Of a DNA stretch of 64,000 nt, positions 36,401 to 47,156 are shown in pieces. The stretch comes from Dichotomocladium elegans (lineage: Eukaryota > Mucoromycota > Mucoromycetes > Mucorales > Lichtheimiaceae). The number at the start of each line of letters is the position of its first letter. Positions within the stretch are counted from its first letter, which is position 1. Position numbers and translations under genes: made by a program. The notes beneath the pieces are model-generated. The model was not told the origin of the DNA. It ran no database searches and saw only the letters and a program-made list of their open reading frames with translations. The DNA is taken from assembly GCA_025716815.1 (NCBI GenBank), contig JAIXMN010000008.1:186001-250000 (forward strand). The letters run 5' to 3'.

Positions 36401-38187
36401 AATAAGTATCTCGTCAAGCTGCTGATAGTAAGACATGCTTTGTACGATTCGAGACCAAAAACCAAGTAAATATGAAGCAGTATTCGGGGACCACTATCAG
36501 TAACATGAGCGAGCTACTCGTTTCTCACGATCCCCTTAAGCTGCCCTACACTACCTTCCATGATTGAAAGGCCTTCAATGTAAATTCTGCAATCAAACCA
36601 ATCCATTCGACATAGCCTTGTTTCTCAGCCATTTCATTCAGAGGCGCTGTGGCACGGAATCTGAATAGCAAACGGCAGAATTCGTTGTAGTTGTCCGTGT
36701 CGTTCATCCCTTGAGAAGTGATAATGATATCGCGTATGCCTTGCATCATGTTCATGACAAAGTTTTTGCGCTCCGTGTCGCCACTGAACAGTGCTTTTCT
36801 AACAGATGCTACTTGCACTAAGCACTCCATTACCTAACGACATCGTACGCTCACCATGCGTCAGCCATGTTATCTGCAAAGAAAAAGACCCTGTATCTTC
36901 CTTTGTTTACCTTAGACGAAAGTGGAGGAGGGAAGTCGCGGTATGCATTGAACAAGGTGGGAACAAAGTTTTCGTCTTCAAAAACTGGTCGCCATGATGC
37001 CGGAATCTTGATATCAAACAGAGCGCGTCAACATAGCACAATGCAAGCGTGGAGGGTATTCCCTCCGGTATCGCCCCCATACATTGCCTCTCATACCTGC
37101 ACCGTGCCAATATCCTCTCCAGCATCATCCAGATTTGTACCAGCGAAGTCATAGGATAAACACTTGATGAGAACATTTACTGTTGCTTCCTTCATTCTGT
37201 CCTCTTGACCAGCTACGAAAGAAACAGATTAAATCAGCTTGTGCGCGTCTTTATCCGAACCTCTCCTACACACGTTTTTCAAATGGAATGTTTCGACGCA
37301 ATAATTCTTGCAATACCTCGTACGCAGTTTCAAAAATGCCGTACAGCTGTGTATCACGGAAGGCCGATGCTTAAATCAAGAGATGTATCGTGATCAAAAC
37401 ATGAAATAATGACAGTCTTAAAAACCACCTACCAGCTTTTCTAAATTTTGCAGAATTACGCGGTAAAATTGGAGCATTAATATCTTGGGTCAAGACGGCG
37501 AGTATGTGCATGCCAACGATACGGTGGTCCATTGACGCCTTTTTTTTAATAGAATCAGAGCCCTTTCCATTGGTGAGGTGTCTACCTCCTTTTTAAGTCT
37601 TACATGTAAAAATTGACTGATATCCTCTCGAACGTTACGATACTCCTCTAGGTCTAGCCACCCGAGTCGAGTCAGCAACGCCAAGGCGCCGGCAAGCTGA
37701 GTAATGACGAAGGGTTGCAGATCCGGATGCATAAAGCAATACTCGAGTAAGAACGTGCCTAATGGACTCTTTATCGGTTAGCATACTCTTCCATTGTGTT
37801 CGGGTGGTCTGTCAAATTCGGGAGGAGCGGATGCTAACGTAGTTGAATTTTGGTCTCGTTCGAGAACAGGGTAAACTGGGCGAGGATCAGCTGCTTTAGG
37901 CGAGATAAGCAGAACGTCTGAACATAAGGGTTGGGTGAGTTTTCTAGAAGCACGCGCAGAGCAGACGCGGTATCTGTGGGCGTAGAAATGGCAAAGGTAG
38001 GGCTGTTCTCCATGCCCGGCGGTGGGGGTTTCTGCTGCGATGCGATGCCACTCCCAGCCTCGTCTGCAAATGTGGGAAAACTATATTCAAGGACCATTTG
38101 GACCTGGTCACGTTCTGGAGGAGACTTTGGATTGTAAAGCTGCTCGCAAAGCGCAGAGTAGTAAGCGATCCTCTCGTCTTGAGCCAT
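33496..38187 (-). CDS. XPO7: Exportin-7-like importin-beta family nuclear transport receptor
   Basis: Large multi-exon gene of the importin-beta/exportin superfamily; exportin-7 (RanBP16) carries protein cargo through nuclear pores with RanGTP. The start at 38187 reads MAQDERIAYYSALCEQLYNP, matching the ALCEQLY helix near the XPO7 N-terminus. It continues with QTFCLSRLKQLILAQFTLFS, QPFVITQLAGALALLTRLGWLD (near 37715-37650), then GMNDTDNYNEFCRLLFRFRA (36715-36655) and EWIGLIAEFTLKAFQSW. This NDxDNYxEFCR block is the feature by which I separate it from XPO4. HEAT-like alpha-helical sequence continues through about 20 exons to TVNAANAGSATAAAY and the stop at 33496. The last exon includes FLYIMHALEQGVES and THWLMGYLAQFSNILPSML. 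Exportin-7 is absent from S. cerevisiae, which supports an early-diverging fungus. Individual exon limits were not all verified. Confidence 0.85.
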
Positions 38188-38781
38188 GAAGAAAAGCAAA
38201 AAGGCACGCGGAGTAAGAAGAAGATAGAGAGGGGGAGGGAAAGAGAAAAGGGGTGAACCGCACGCAGCGCGTTTCCGAAGCCGAATGTAAGCCAGCGCAC
38301 ATACGCGTCTCTTAGGCTTCCTATTGACAACAACCACCAATACATCGAATAAGCCAGACAAAATCCGGTTATTCAGGGGGTGGATCCTCTCTTTCTTTCT
38401 TGCTAGGCATCTGTTCTCCAGGGCAAGCCATAAGAGTCTTGCATGCATGTTTCTCTCTCCAGCATACATATCTTGGTACACCGCTCTTCTTGCAATCAAC
38501 CATGCTGACCATCAACGTGGTCCTACAACTCTGCAGTTCACCTGCGCGCAGTTCGATCGCATACTTTTGGGTATGCCCAGTCCCTCTCTCGGAGTGGCTT
38601 TGTGCGTATCCGATTCCCGTAACCCGCCTAGATCAGTCAACATAACGTACAGATATATCTTTTAATACGCCTCTCTCTTGTTAGATTCCGAAATCATATG
38701 AGGAAAATAGCCTTGTAGCGGTATTGGAGGAAAATAGGTAAAGCTGTTGCTAAAAAGTAATGCAAGTGGGCTTATTTTTTG
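38188..38781. other. Intergenic, upstream of XPO7
   Basis: About 0.6 kb between the exportin start and the MIM1 stop, both on the minus strand. An in-frame ORF continues upstream of the exportin ATG (to about 38499), but its sequence (LLFFMAQDE, FFSFPPPLYLLLTPRAF) looks like pyrimidine-rich UTR, so I keep the downstream start. No further gene is seen. Confidence 0.5.
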
Positions 38782-39126
38782 TTATTCTAACTTGGCGACT
38801 TCGGAATAGCGACCGGTAGCTGCTGCCATCTCTGCACGTTTAGATTCGGTTTGCAACGTCTTTCGGTACTCATGGGTTCCGCTAGGCGGGATGCCAGGTG
38901 ACAACCCCAGTGCTGTACTCGGCGAGACGCGCGAGAAACCAAACCAACCAAACTTGAAGACAAGCTCGTTCGCCAGAATCTCGCCAAAGCCCAGCATGAC
39001 GCCATTGAAGAACGGGAGGATAAGGTTGACGGCTGTCGATTTCAGGACCCAGAGAAACGTGGGATTCCGGTACCAGGGATCACGTCGAGCAAGGGCCATA
39101 TTGGGCTTTTCAAAGATTTCCGCCAT
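38782..39126 (-). CDS. MIM1: Mitochondrial outer-membrane insertase Mim1/TOM13
   Basis: 114 residues, no intron in the chosen model. Mim1 (Pfam TOM13) forms the MIM complex that inserts alpha-helical proteins, including Tom receptors, into the mitochondrial outer membrane. The order is a short hydrophilic N-terminus, NPTFLWVLKSTAVNLILPFF, then NGVMLGFGEILANELVF; the single membrane span with Asn-Gly and GFG small residues is the family core. A polar tail follows, ending GRYSEVAKLE at 38782. The reading frame stays open upstream to about 39339, across the start of EMC7 on the other strand; the ATG at 39126 was chosen because the core begins soon after it and family members are short. It is divergent from EMC7, with 200 bp between the two start codons. 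Confidence 0.83.
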   Translation of the reverse strand: MAEIFEKPNMALARRDPWYRNPTFLWVLKSTAVNLILPFFNGVMLGFGEILANELVFKFGWFGFSRVSPSTALGLSPGIPPSGTHEYRKTLQTESKRAEMAAATGRYSEVAKLE

Positions 39127-39326
39127 GATGCTTCTCTTCTGAACGAGACGGAGGGGTAAAGGTTTCTGCTGGAAGCTGCAAAGCGACCACTTTGCTTCAC
39201 ACTCCTCCGCCTTGTCTAAAATTAAGAGCCTCCTCGCCCTCGCGTCAGTGGAGCGTTTTTTAAGCTCCTCCAAATCTGCGTAAGATATACTCTCTCCTTG
39301 TGTGCACCGCAAAGCTGTCGAGCGCC

Positions 39327-40372
39327 ATGAACAAACCACTATCTATCGTGGCCATTCTCTTGATGTAAACTTCTTAATGCCTTTGTATTTTCAGAAGCGT
39401 GTCTCACTGCTGAAATAGCTGCCTGTCCTCCATGGTACGGGCTGCTACCGTATCCGGGTCGCTTGCCATTAACGCCGTTCTTCCAGGTCAATTCACTTTA
39501 CATGTGCAGCGCGCTGAAAATCTCCTAACGCCTTCGCACAGATACAAAATTGCTACGGCCGTCAACACGTGTAATTCTCGATGGCGGTCGATATTCCACC
39601 CTTGTCAAGGCAAATGGGCAATTCGAATTGTATGCAGTAAAACCAGAGAAAGAGAGGGAGAGAAACTGATGCAATCATATCTGGATGAGCATATAATACA
39701 TGTGCATGAGCTCATTTTTCGCAACATAGTGCCGACATCAAGGCCGGGTCGTATTTGCTCGAGGTTCAGTCTTTAGATTACGTTTTTCCCAAGGTATGCG
39801 ATTAACATGAGTGAAAGATCATTGCTAACAATAGCCTGGGAGATAGCTGCGTCTGGATGTTGATGCAGAAAAGGGCATAGTCCGTGCTGCCTATAATATT
39901 TACGGCCAGAGCTGGGACGCAACTGGATATTCAGTAGGACAGCCTCTGGAGCTTCGGGCAAAGGATGTTGCGAATTATTTTTCAGTAAGTTCGTTTTAGC
40001 ATGGTCGCGCTAGAAAGGATAATGAAGATGTTAACGCAAAAAAGAAACGGCAAGGCTTCAACTTATTGGGCATGTTCAAGAACCCCATGTTTTTGATGAT
40101 CGGATTCTCAGGCGTGATGTTATTGCTGATGCCAAAGCTAATGGCTAATATGGGTATGGTATTCGAGTATTGGATCCTGTTGGTATGATTGTTATTAAGA
40201 TGGCGGTTATTGGAAATGCTTAGATCCTGAGGCACTGAAGGAAATGCAGCAATCACAAGCCGACGCACAAAAGCTCCTTTCTGACATGCCGAGTCTTGCG
40301 AATATGTTTGGAGGCGGCGCGTCTCCTGGCTCATCCAATTCAGAGAGTAAACCAAAGCAGCAAAGACGATAG
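39327..40372 (+). CDS. EMC7: ER membrane protein complex subunit 7 (EMC7)
   Basis: Seven exons assemble to 232 residues (human EMC7 has 242): 39327-39364, 39419-39486, 39542-39629, 39730-39793, 39847-39984, 40000-40153, 40224-40372, every join in frame. The EMC inserts tail-anchored and multi-pass proteins at the ER. A signal peptide (MNKPLSIVAILLICLSSMVRA) leads into a luminal beta-sandwich: RVILDGGRYSTLVKANGQFE, FADIKAGSYLLEVQSLDYVF. A basic linker, NLLGMFKNPMFLM and a membrane helix (MIGFSGVMLLLMPKLMANM) follow. The cytosolic tail DPEALKEMQQSQ ... MFGGGAS ends in a basic KPKQQRR. The DPE tail after the PKLM helix end is the EMC7 hallmark. It is head-to-head with MIM1 and followed 323 bp on by the Pex26-like gene. 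Confidence 0.9.
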
Positions 40373-40695
40373 ACACTGGAGGATTCCTCCTAGCTAGCTC
40401 CATATCGTTCTTTTTAGACTGACGATAGAAATCGGCCGCCAGGGCGACGTAAAAGTAGGACATAATAAACAAGCGCAAACAGAGAGATCAAACAAACAAA
40501 GGACACTTTGTCAACCCAGATATCCTCAACAGCAGAATGGGTGCAATGAGGCTCACGAACAAAAATGGGGTTGCTCATGTAAGCGGAAATGCACCAAAAA
40601 GAAAGCACGTGCAAATCGCTTTGTTCGCGGAGTTCCTTCCTTTCTTGCCTCTCCTTTTTCTTTCCTCTCGACCTTTTCTTTTGCCCGTTCGCCAA
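40373..40695. other. Short intergenic region
   Basis: Spacer of 323 bp between EMC7 and the next + strand gene. The last 60 bases are pyrimidine-rich, consistent with a leader. An in-frame ATG at 40537 could extend the next protein but gives basic, unconserved-looking sequence. Confidence 0.5.
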
Positions 40696-41974
40696 ATGAC
40701 TCCACTGACCATGCTACAGTCCCAGTACCAGAAGGCATTGCGCTGTTTTCTTCTCACGAAATACTCCGCAGCAGCTATCGCTTGCGTTAAGACAATTGCG
40801 CTTTTGCCGCCTTCCTCGGACCAATCTTTCTCAGACATCTCCGTTCAACAGATCGAGCAGTTACGTTTCTCGATATGGACATTGTATCTCAACATTGCGA
40901 CTACATTGTTGGCGCGGGATAATCCCTCCACACAGACTATTGAACTTCTTGGTCTTCCGCCGAGCACAGCAACGCATAAAGACCAAGTGGCGCTCCAGGT
41001 GTGGCAATTTCTCATGAACCATTACGGTGGAAGCGGCAATGTTGATCCGCGGCTGATCAGCACATGGTATTAGACGGGCCGGAGAAACAGTGATCCATAA
41101 TGTAGAATAAGCTAATGCGAGGGGGGCGGGATTAGTATCCTAATGACTATCAAGCTTCAGGTGGTAAATGCGGGACGACATATAGCCGAAGAGTGGTATG
41201 CTGGTCTCTCGGACGCAACGATGGATTATTTTGCTGCTATTACGGCTCAGGAAGACCCGCAAGAACCCAATGTATACTATGAAGGCACGCTCAAAGCGCT
41301 AGAACTGTATATAACGCAAATTCTACCGGCGCTTAAAGACTATGAGTCAGCAATATCATTTTGTGAATATAATCCTCTCATCCGCGAGAGCAACAAAAAG
41401 GTAAACCAAGGCTATGTGGTAAGGGTGAAAGAATGCACTCGAGCTTTTTCTCCATTCTTAGACGATTTATCGAGCGATTCAAGATCACAAAGAAGCTGCT
41501 GCACGGGAGAAGGAACGGAAACTCGATGAACAGAAGAAAGCCGAAGAACGAGCCCGCCTAAGCAGAGAAAGGGAGAGGGCAAGACGAGAGGCTGAGGAAT
41601 GTGCGAGAAACAAAGCAAACGCAGTGAAGGATGCAAAAGCGACGTCGCTTGCGCAGGAGCGCTTTGCCAATGGATTACCGTCACCTGCGCTCTCCGCGTC
41701 TTCCTTGGAATCACAAGATGAAGAAGATCGGGTATCCGGCAACTCACTTTCCGCTTTGGACCAGCGCAGGCGAGGCGAGCCTGTTTTTATCAAAGAATGG
41801 TTAAGCCGGGCATTGACTACGGGAAAACACAGTGCGCTCGGTGCCATCTTCTTGGTCTTGATACTCATTGGCGTACTACGGGGATCCCGGGGACAATGGC
41901 CTCGGCCGATAAAGGTTGCCTTTGTTAAATTATGGCAAACCATCCAGATGGGCACCAAAGTGACTTACATGTAA
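40696..41974 (+). CDS. Tail-anchored protein, Pex26/Pex15-like candidate
   Basis: Three exons (40696-41066, 41136-41400, 41462-41974) give about 380 residues; the joins ST-CILMTIKLQ and SNKK-TIYRAIQDH are in frame. The N-terminal half is alpha-helical, TPR-like by eye (YQKALRCFLLTKYSAAAIAC, FSIWTLYLNIATTLLARDN). The middle is a charged Glu/Arg-rich coiled coil (EKERKLDEQKKAEERARLSR), then a Ser-rich linker. One membrane span lies near the C-terminus (GAIFLVLILIGVLRG), followed by a short basic tail. This layout (soluble helical domain, C-terminal anchor) fits Pex26/Pex15, which tethers the Pex1-Pex6 AAA-ATPase to peroxisomes. No single motif proves it; another tail-anchored ER or mitochondrial protein is possible. 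The 40696 start was chosen because the regular helical pattern begins there. Confidence 0.6.
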
Positions 41975-42237
41975 AACAGCAAAGCCATATCTAGATAGGA
42001 TCATACCTCATACGTACTTACCATCCCTCATGTTCTTTTCTCTCTTCCTTGCCATATTAAAAGTATACTCCCGTGTCTTTTTTATTCCGCGACATGATTT
42101 TCGTAAAAAATAGACACTTGTCTGCCCCTCAGATGAAAAAGGTAGGCGTGCGATCATTTTTTGTTTGTTTGGATTAATACGATTATTACGCAGGATACTT
42201 TTTTTTTTCCTGCAATGCAATAAGGAAGGTATCATCG

Positions 42238-42681
42238 TCAGGCCGCACCTGGAATATCGGTCAGATTTCTCCAATGGTGGGCCGACGGCCCTTGGGCATG
42301 GTGAGTTGTGTAGCGCGCGGACGGCGCGATACTGCTTACGACCCAGAATACAATACAGCTGATAAAGAGGAGAAGGATGAGGATGCCTACAGTAGCCGAG
42401 ATCCAGCGCATGCGCTCACGATCTCGAACAAGTCTCCGAAGCCATGGCGATGGAAGATGTACCATGGAGGCGGGAGTCTCGACCATGGTCTTCTCATCGT
42501 CCTGTGGACTCGCCTTGCCGATAGTGATCCATGCCGTTCCTAGCGTTTCGGACCGAAGACTGCATGCGCTTGAGCCAAATGGCGATTCGGGCGACAGTCG
42601 TGCTGGTTGAGGCGCTTGTATTGGACTATATTTGTTGTCATGCAGGTCGTTGTTCGTTGGGCCCATTGTGGCTGCGACCAT
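42238..42681 (-). CDS. Small single-pass membrane protein of unknown function
   Basis: 147 residues, no intron needed. From MVAATMGPTNNDLHDNKYSP comes about 85 residues of polar, Ser/Pro-rich sequence, then a basic run (WLRRLVRDRERMRW), one strong membrane helix (ISATVGILILLLFISCIVFWVV) and about 30 residues ending NLTDIPGAA. The positive-inside rule suggests the N-terminus is cytosolic and the tail, with a possible N-glycosylation site (NLT), is luminal or extracellular. The upstream in-frame extension is Phe/Leu-rich, UTR-like sequence, so the 42681 ATG is preferred. I do not recognise the family. Confidence 0.5.
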   Translation of the reverse strand: MVAATMGPTNNDLHDNKYSPIQAPQPARLSPESPFGSSACSLRSETLGTAWITIGKASPQDDEKTMVETPASMVHLPSPWLRRLVRDRERMRWISATVGILILLLFISCIVFWVVSSIAPSARYTTHHAQGPSAHHWRNLTDIPGAA

Positions 42682-44517
42682 CCTTTTAGGAAGAGAAGGC
42701 GATGAGTGGAGAGAGGTGCAGAGTAAAAAGGGGAAGAAGAAGAAGAAGAAGAAAAGTGGAAACAGACAGAACGGATCGTAGCCATTTATCCGTCGTAAAA
42801 AAAAAAAAAAGGCAAGGCAGGTTTCATGCTTGAAAGGCCCCGGATAGTGCCTCTGATACACACACAATCCAAAACAAATCAAGTCTCACCGTCGATTAGT
42901 CCATACCATTGGAACATGTCTACCACTGGTCTCTTATAACGCAAAGTCGAATCACGTTGAATCACTACCGCTCCATGTTGATAGGAAACGGATCCTCGAG
43001 GACCGACCGGATGAGAAACCCTCCCAAGTTAAAACCAGCGCTCGATTTTCTGGTACGTAGGCTCTATCAGGCGGCCCAAATGTTGCCGGTCTTCGTTGGA
43101 AGCGTCCCAGACTGAATGATCGAGCCGCTTTCGGCATTGGGTTAAGCGCAGGTGTCTCCAAAGTCTTTGGCCCACTACCTGCCTCGCTGGTCTCCGTTTG
43201 CTGAAACCAGCGTGCCATTGCTGAACTTGAGCTACAAAAGATCTGGCCTTTTTCATCCAAAACGGAGAAATCGATGATATTGCATGCTACTGGCTTACGT
43301 ATTGTCCCTTAAGGCATGTAACAAAGTGCAGCCATCTCAAATGGAGACCTGTGCCTGCCCTTGCAGGCCAGCACGCTCTCTCAGGCAATACTTGAGAATG
43401 CCTTCATCCTTCCATGGTGTGACCCAATGAGTGACATAAAGGATCAATACAATGCCGCGATCATTCAACCGACGTCTACCCCATGCATACACACTCATCA
43501 TTTCCAAAAATTAAATTCGTCTACATATTACACAGAAAAGGATGTTGCGCAAACAGCTCGGAAAGTCGAGCTCTGTCGAAAGAAAGAATGTAAGCGTTTC
43601 GGTGGGGGAGAGTTATTGATCCATCTTTTGTTCTAGAGACAGCCATGATGAAACAGCGTCATTTTGTTGATGAGCACGGCTGCATTGAATCGAAGGGCTA
43701 GGCAGTTGATGAGGGGAGTGTATACTCTTTAGAGATGTTCTATTTCACATCTATGTGTATCCTAACCCAGGAACATCATAATTCTGTTAAAATAAGAAGC
43801 ATTCCATGCAGAGATACACCATATCTACGAAGGCAGATTTTCCGGTAATACATGGATATCACATCTACCAGCAGAGTCGGCACATGGGGTCTGCCTTGTT
43901 TTCGTCCTTCTTGATGTCAACCATGTTTATAGGAGAGGTGGTATTCAGCAGAAACCGCGACAGCTGCCGCCATCAGCTTTAAATTATAACGAAGGTATTC
44001 AAACAGGTACTGTCTAGAAACACCATGAATTCTCACTTGTTTACGGCCGGCTCCTCGCTACCTCTTCGCAATCCGTGATGTGCTCACCCTTTGTTGTTCG
44101 GACTTGTTTATCGCTTCTCCGACGATCTTGTTCAACATAGACTCTTGTTTCGCCGGTCAAAACAGAGCTTGCCTAGGGTCATACGCATATAGTCGTTAAC
44201 AAACAACCAACTATGCTTGCTGTAATCTTGTCGAGGCCCGCTTATAATCCTGCAATCCACCGTTGAACACAGCCTGAACTTCTTATCGGCATTATGAGAG
44301 GCTCTAGAAACGGAGAGCTGTTTTTGATATATACAGAGGGAACAGCCAAACTTCATCGGTGGAGGCCAAATTGGATTATCGGGACACAGCTTGTCATCGA
44401 ATACATACAGCAAATCACTGTTTCGCGTAAAACGAGATGATATTGGTTGTTGTTATTTCATTTCATCTGTAAGGATACATCGTATGCTAGCGTAAGATAC
44501 AATACAGCAACTACTTC
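42682..44517. other. Intergenic, weak ORFs only
   Basis: 1.8 kb. A minus-strand frame at 42952-43260 (KGQIFCSSSSAMARWFQQTE, later KAARSFSLGRFQRRPATFGP) and another at 44132-44413 (MLYVFDDKLCPDNPIWPPP, later SKHSWLFVNDYMRM) look somewhat protein-like but have no supportable exon partners. The second may be a fragment of a repeated fungal family. Nothing else is supported. Confidence 0.4.
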
Positions 44518-47156
44518 TTATTTTGATAATGTCTTCTTCCTATTCAAGTATGCCTTCAACTCGGTGCATCGCTCGATTCCTTTCAATCTTGTTCTCGTAT
44601 TCTGGATAGTATTAAAATTAGAATATCTGTCTTAGGTCCGGTACGTGCATAGATGCGTGTAAAACGACCGCTTACTTCAATGTTATCAAACCATGGATGG
44701 GCCTACATATCATATAGTATTGAGCTTATCTTTTCATAGTTTCAAATTAGCATACTTACAAGTACTTGACCGATTGTCAGGCGTTCGTTCGGATCCTTCG
44801 CCATCATCGATTGAACAAGGTGCTTTGCTATATTAAATAGCGGGGAGAACGTGTAAACAGTGTTGCATGGATATCATCTATGAAAAAGCAGGCAATTAGA
44901 AGAAATGTATTTACCTTCTGGGCTAATCTTTCTCCAGACGCGTGGATCATAAAATGGCTCAGATGACCTAATCATTTCGTCGAGTTCGCTCTTTCCCTCC
45001 TTTGAATCAGGATTATCCACTAGAGAGTGGCCATTCGTGACATTCAGTAACCATCGTAGCTTGGGGTCTGTCTCTAAAATTGACTTACCTGCAAACGGCA
45101 TGGACATAGTAAAGACCGAGTATAGCATCACCCCAAGGGCCCATATGTCCACTGCCTTCGTGTATCCAAGCGGTCCATCCGCAGGTAACAATTCAGGGGC
45201 GCCTAAGAGACCAGACCACAATTATGACTGTTAAGTACACAAACACACAACACATGAAGACGAACGTACAGTAGAATGGTGTGCCACAACGTGTAGTGAG
45301 TGGGGAATTTGTGCTGCTAAACCTTGAAAACCCAAAGTCGCCGAGTTTGACAAAGAGTTTGTTCCTGTCAGCTACCATCACGTTTTCCAGTTTTAGGTCT
45401 CGGTGTGTGATTTCTTGGTCATGGAGAAACTATACATCAAAAGGAACATTATCTACTTCAGTTCTCTTCAGCAAAAAGGAAAAAAGAAGAAAAAGGATAT
45501 CACATAAAACTTACAGCCAGTGCGTGAGCAATTTGGTCGAATATGATGCGAATTTCATCCTCAGCAAGTGGAGTTCCCGAAATAAGCTTGAAAAGGTCAC
45601 CGTCGCCACCTCTAGTGAAAAAAACAAACAAACAAACAGTTATTCTATTGATATCGAGACGCGAGGGGTTATGGGTTACTTACAGCTCCATGACCAAATA
45701 GAAGGTGTCATCGAAAACCACCGCGCGTTCAAGCTGGATGATATTAGGCTATGCATAACAATGATGAGCTAGCTGACATCGATTCTGTTTTCCAGGTGTA
45801 AAGGTTACTCACGTGGTCCTCAATCGACATATGCACTGCAATTTCTTGATAAATCACCTTAATATCATTTTCACGCATGAGGCGCGCACGCTTTAGAGCG
45901 AATTTCTTTCCTGTGCGCAAGCATTGTACATATGAGACTGCCCCAAAGGCCCCATTCCCGATTAGGTCCCTTCTACAATACATGTCTTCGATGCTTCGCT
46001 GGAATAAGAAGAATACATTAATAAAAGTCGGTAAATGTGACATGTCACCATATTAACCTCCTTTAAAGTCACCAGTGATCTCGGTGGGACCTTGAATTTG
46101 TATTTGATACTCTCTAAATGATCAGTGTTAATGGTGAACGGTACTGGCGATACCGCTAGTGCGATAGAGTATGATATTACTTTCTGGGGCACAGGCTGGA
46201 TCGCAAAACGAGATAATATCATTTCGCCTGAGCAGTTCAGACCTGTGCACATCGACTTTCACGTTGTTTATCCACACGCCTGTAGGTCTATTTGAACAGA
46301 AAAACGGTTTGAACATTCTCATGGCATGACGTTTATGAAGCCGTATTACCCTCGATCTGCGACAAACACTCGCTGTTCCCATTTTCCTCCCGAGTGATCC
46401 ATAACCTATTCGGCGTTGCTTAGTTTCTAGAGCAAGAACGGTGGCTAAGTTATTGCACATACCCGGTAAAATACGCAATGTTTAGGATCGACATGATCGC
46501 TGCCGAGACTAGAGCATAGAATTGCATAAGATATAGACAACATATGTGTGGAGGTCGCGTTGGAAGAATAGATACCGTATATCGCACGACTCGGACGAGC
46601 CGAGCAAGTAACAATTTCGGTGAGTCCCGGTGTATCCGCAGGTGAGGATTTCACCTGTCTTGGTCAGCAGTACACTCTCGGCAAGTTCAGGGCATTGACT
46701 TTCCAAGACCGCCCAAGCGATAGGGTCACTTCCATACCGGCGCTTCCAATCATTTGCTTCGAGCGAAGACGGTCTCCTCGAGTCTAAGCGGCGGTCTGTG
46801 CGCATCAGCTCGGATTCATAGATGTTGGACAGATGCCGCCTGACACTGTGGGCTGTATAGATCACCACTGTTAATTCAAAATGGAGAACGGCGCACAGAA
46901 GCATACATAAACTCGCTATTTGCAATTACTACCTGTGTTATTCTTGACGTTCAGCGAGTTCCGCTTCCTTATACGAGTCAAATTCCGATGCTCTATACCG
47001 GAATGAAGTTCGATTCAGTCCAACCACCTCTGTCACCTTCACCGATTGAGGGGAGAAGAAAATGTCGGGATCTTGCCGACATGTTACCTGACTTGCTGCA
47101 GCCCAGGGCGTCCTCTAGACTTCGGCAGCGTTTGGTTACTTCCAATGACTTTCCCA
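44518..47156 (-). CDS. FHA-domain Ser/Thr kinase, CHK2/Rad53/Cds1-like
   Basis: Multi-exon checkpoint-type kinase. The model starts at 47156 (MGKSLEVTKRCRSLEDALG). The FHA region begins VLLTKTGEILTCGYTG, NCYLLGSSESCDI (near 46600), continues DHVDPKHCVFYR after an intron, then RPTGVWINNVKVDVHRSELL (46280-46220) and RRNDIISFCDPA. The kinase domain has the Gly loop LIGNGAFGAVSYV (near 45960), VAIK-type Lys in KKFALKRARLM, FLHDQEITHRDLKLENVMVA (catalytic HRD; 45430-45370), DFGFSRF, TTRCGTPFY, APELLPADG after an intron, and VDIWALGVMLYS. It ends KHLVQSMMAKDPNERLTIGQ and AHPWFDNIE. FHA followed by kinase is the CHK2/Rad53 architecture for DNA-damage signalling. The tail after the last intron reads NTRTRLKGIERCTELKAYLN and stops at 44518 in the most consistent splice; other acceptors are possible. 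The 5' exon join near 46.9 kb is tentative. Confidence 0.83.

Noticed and set aside
42952..43260. Minus-strand frame reading KGQIFCSSSSAMARWFQQTE
   Set aside because: Looks mildly protein-like, but no start, splice partner or family could be found.
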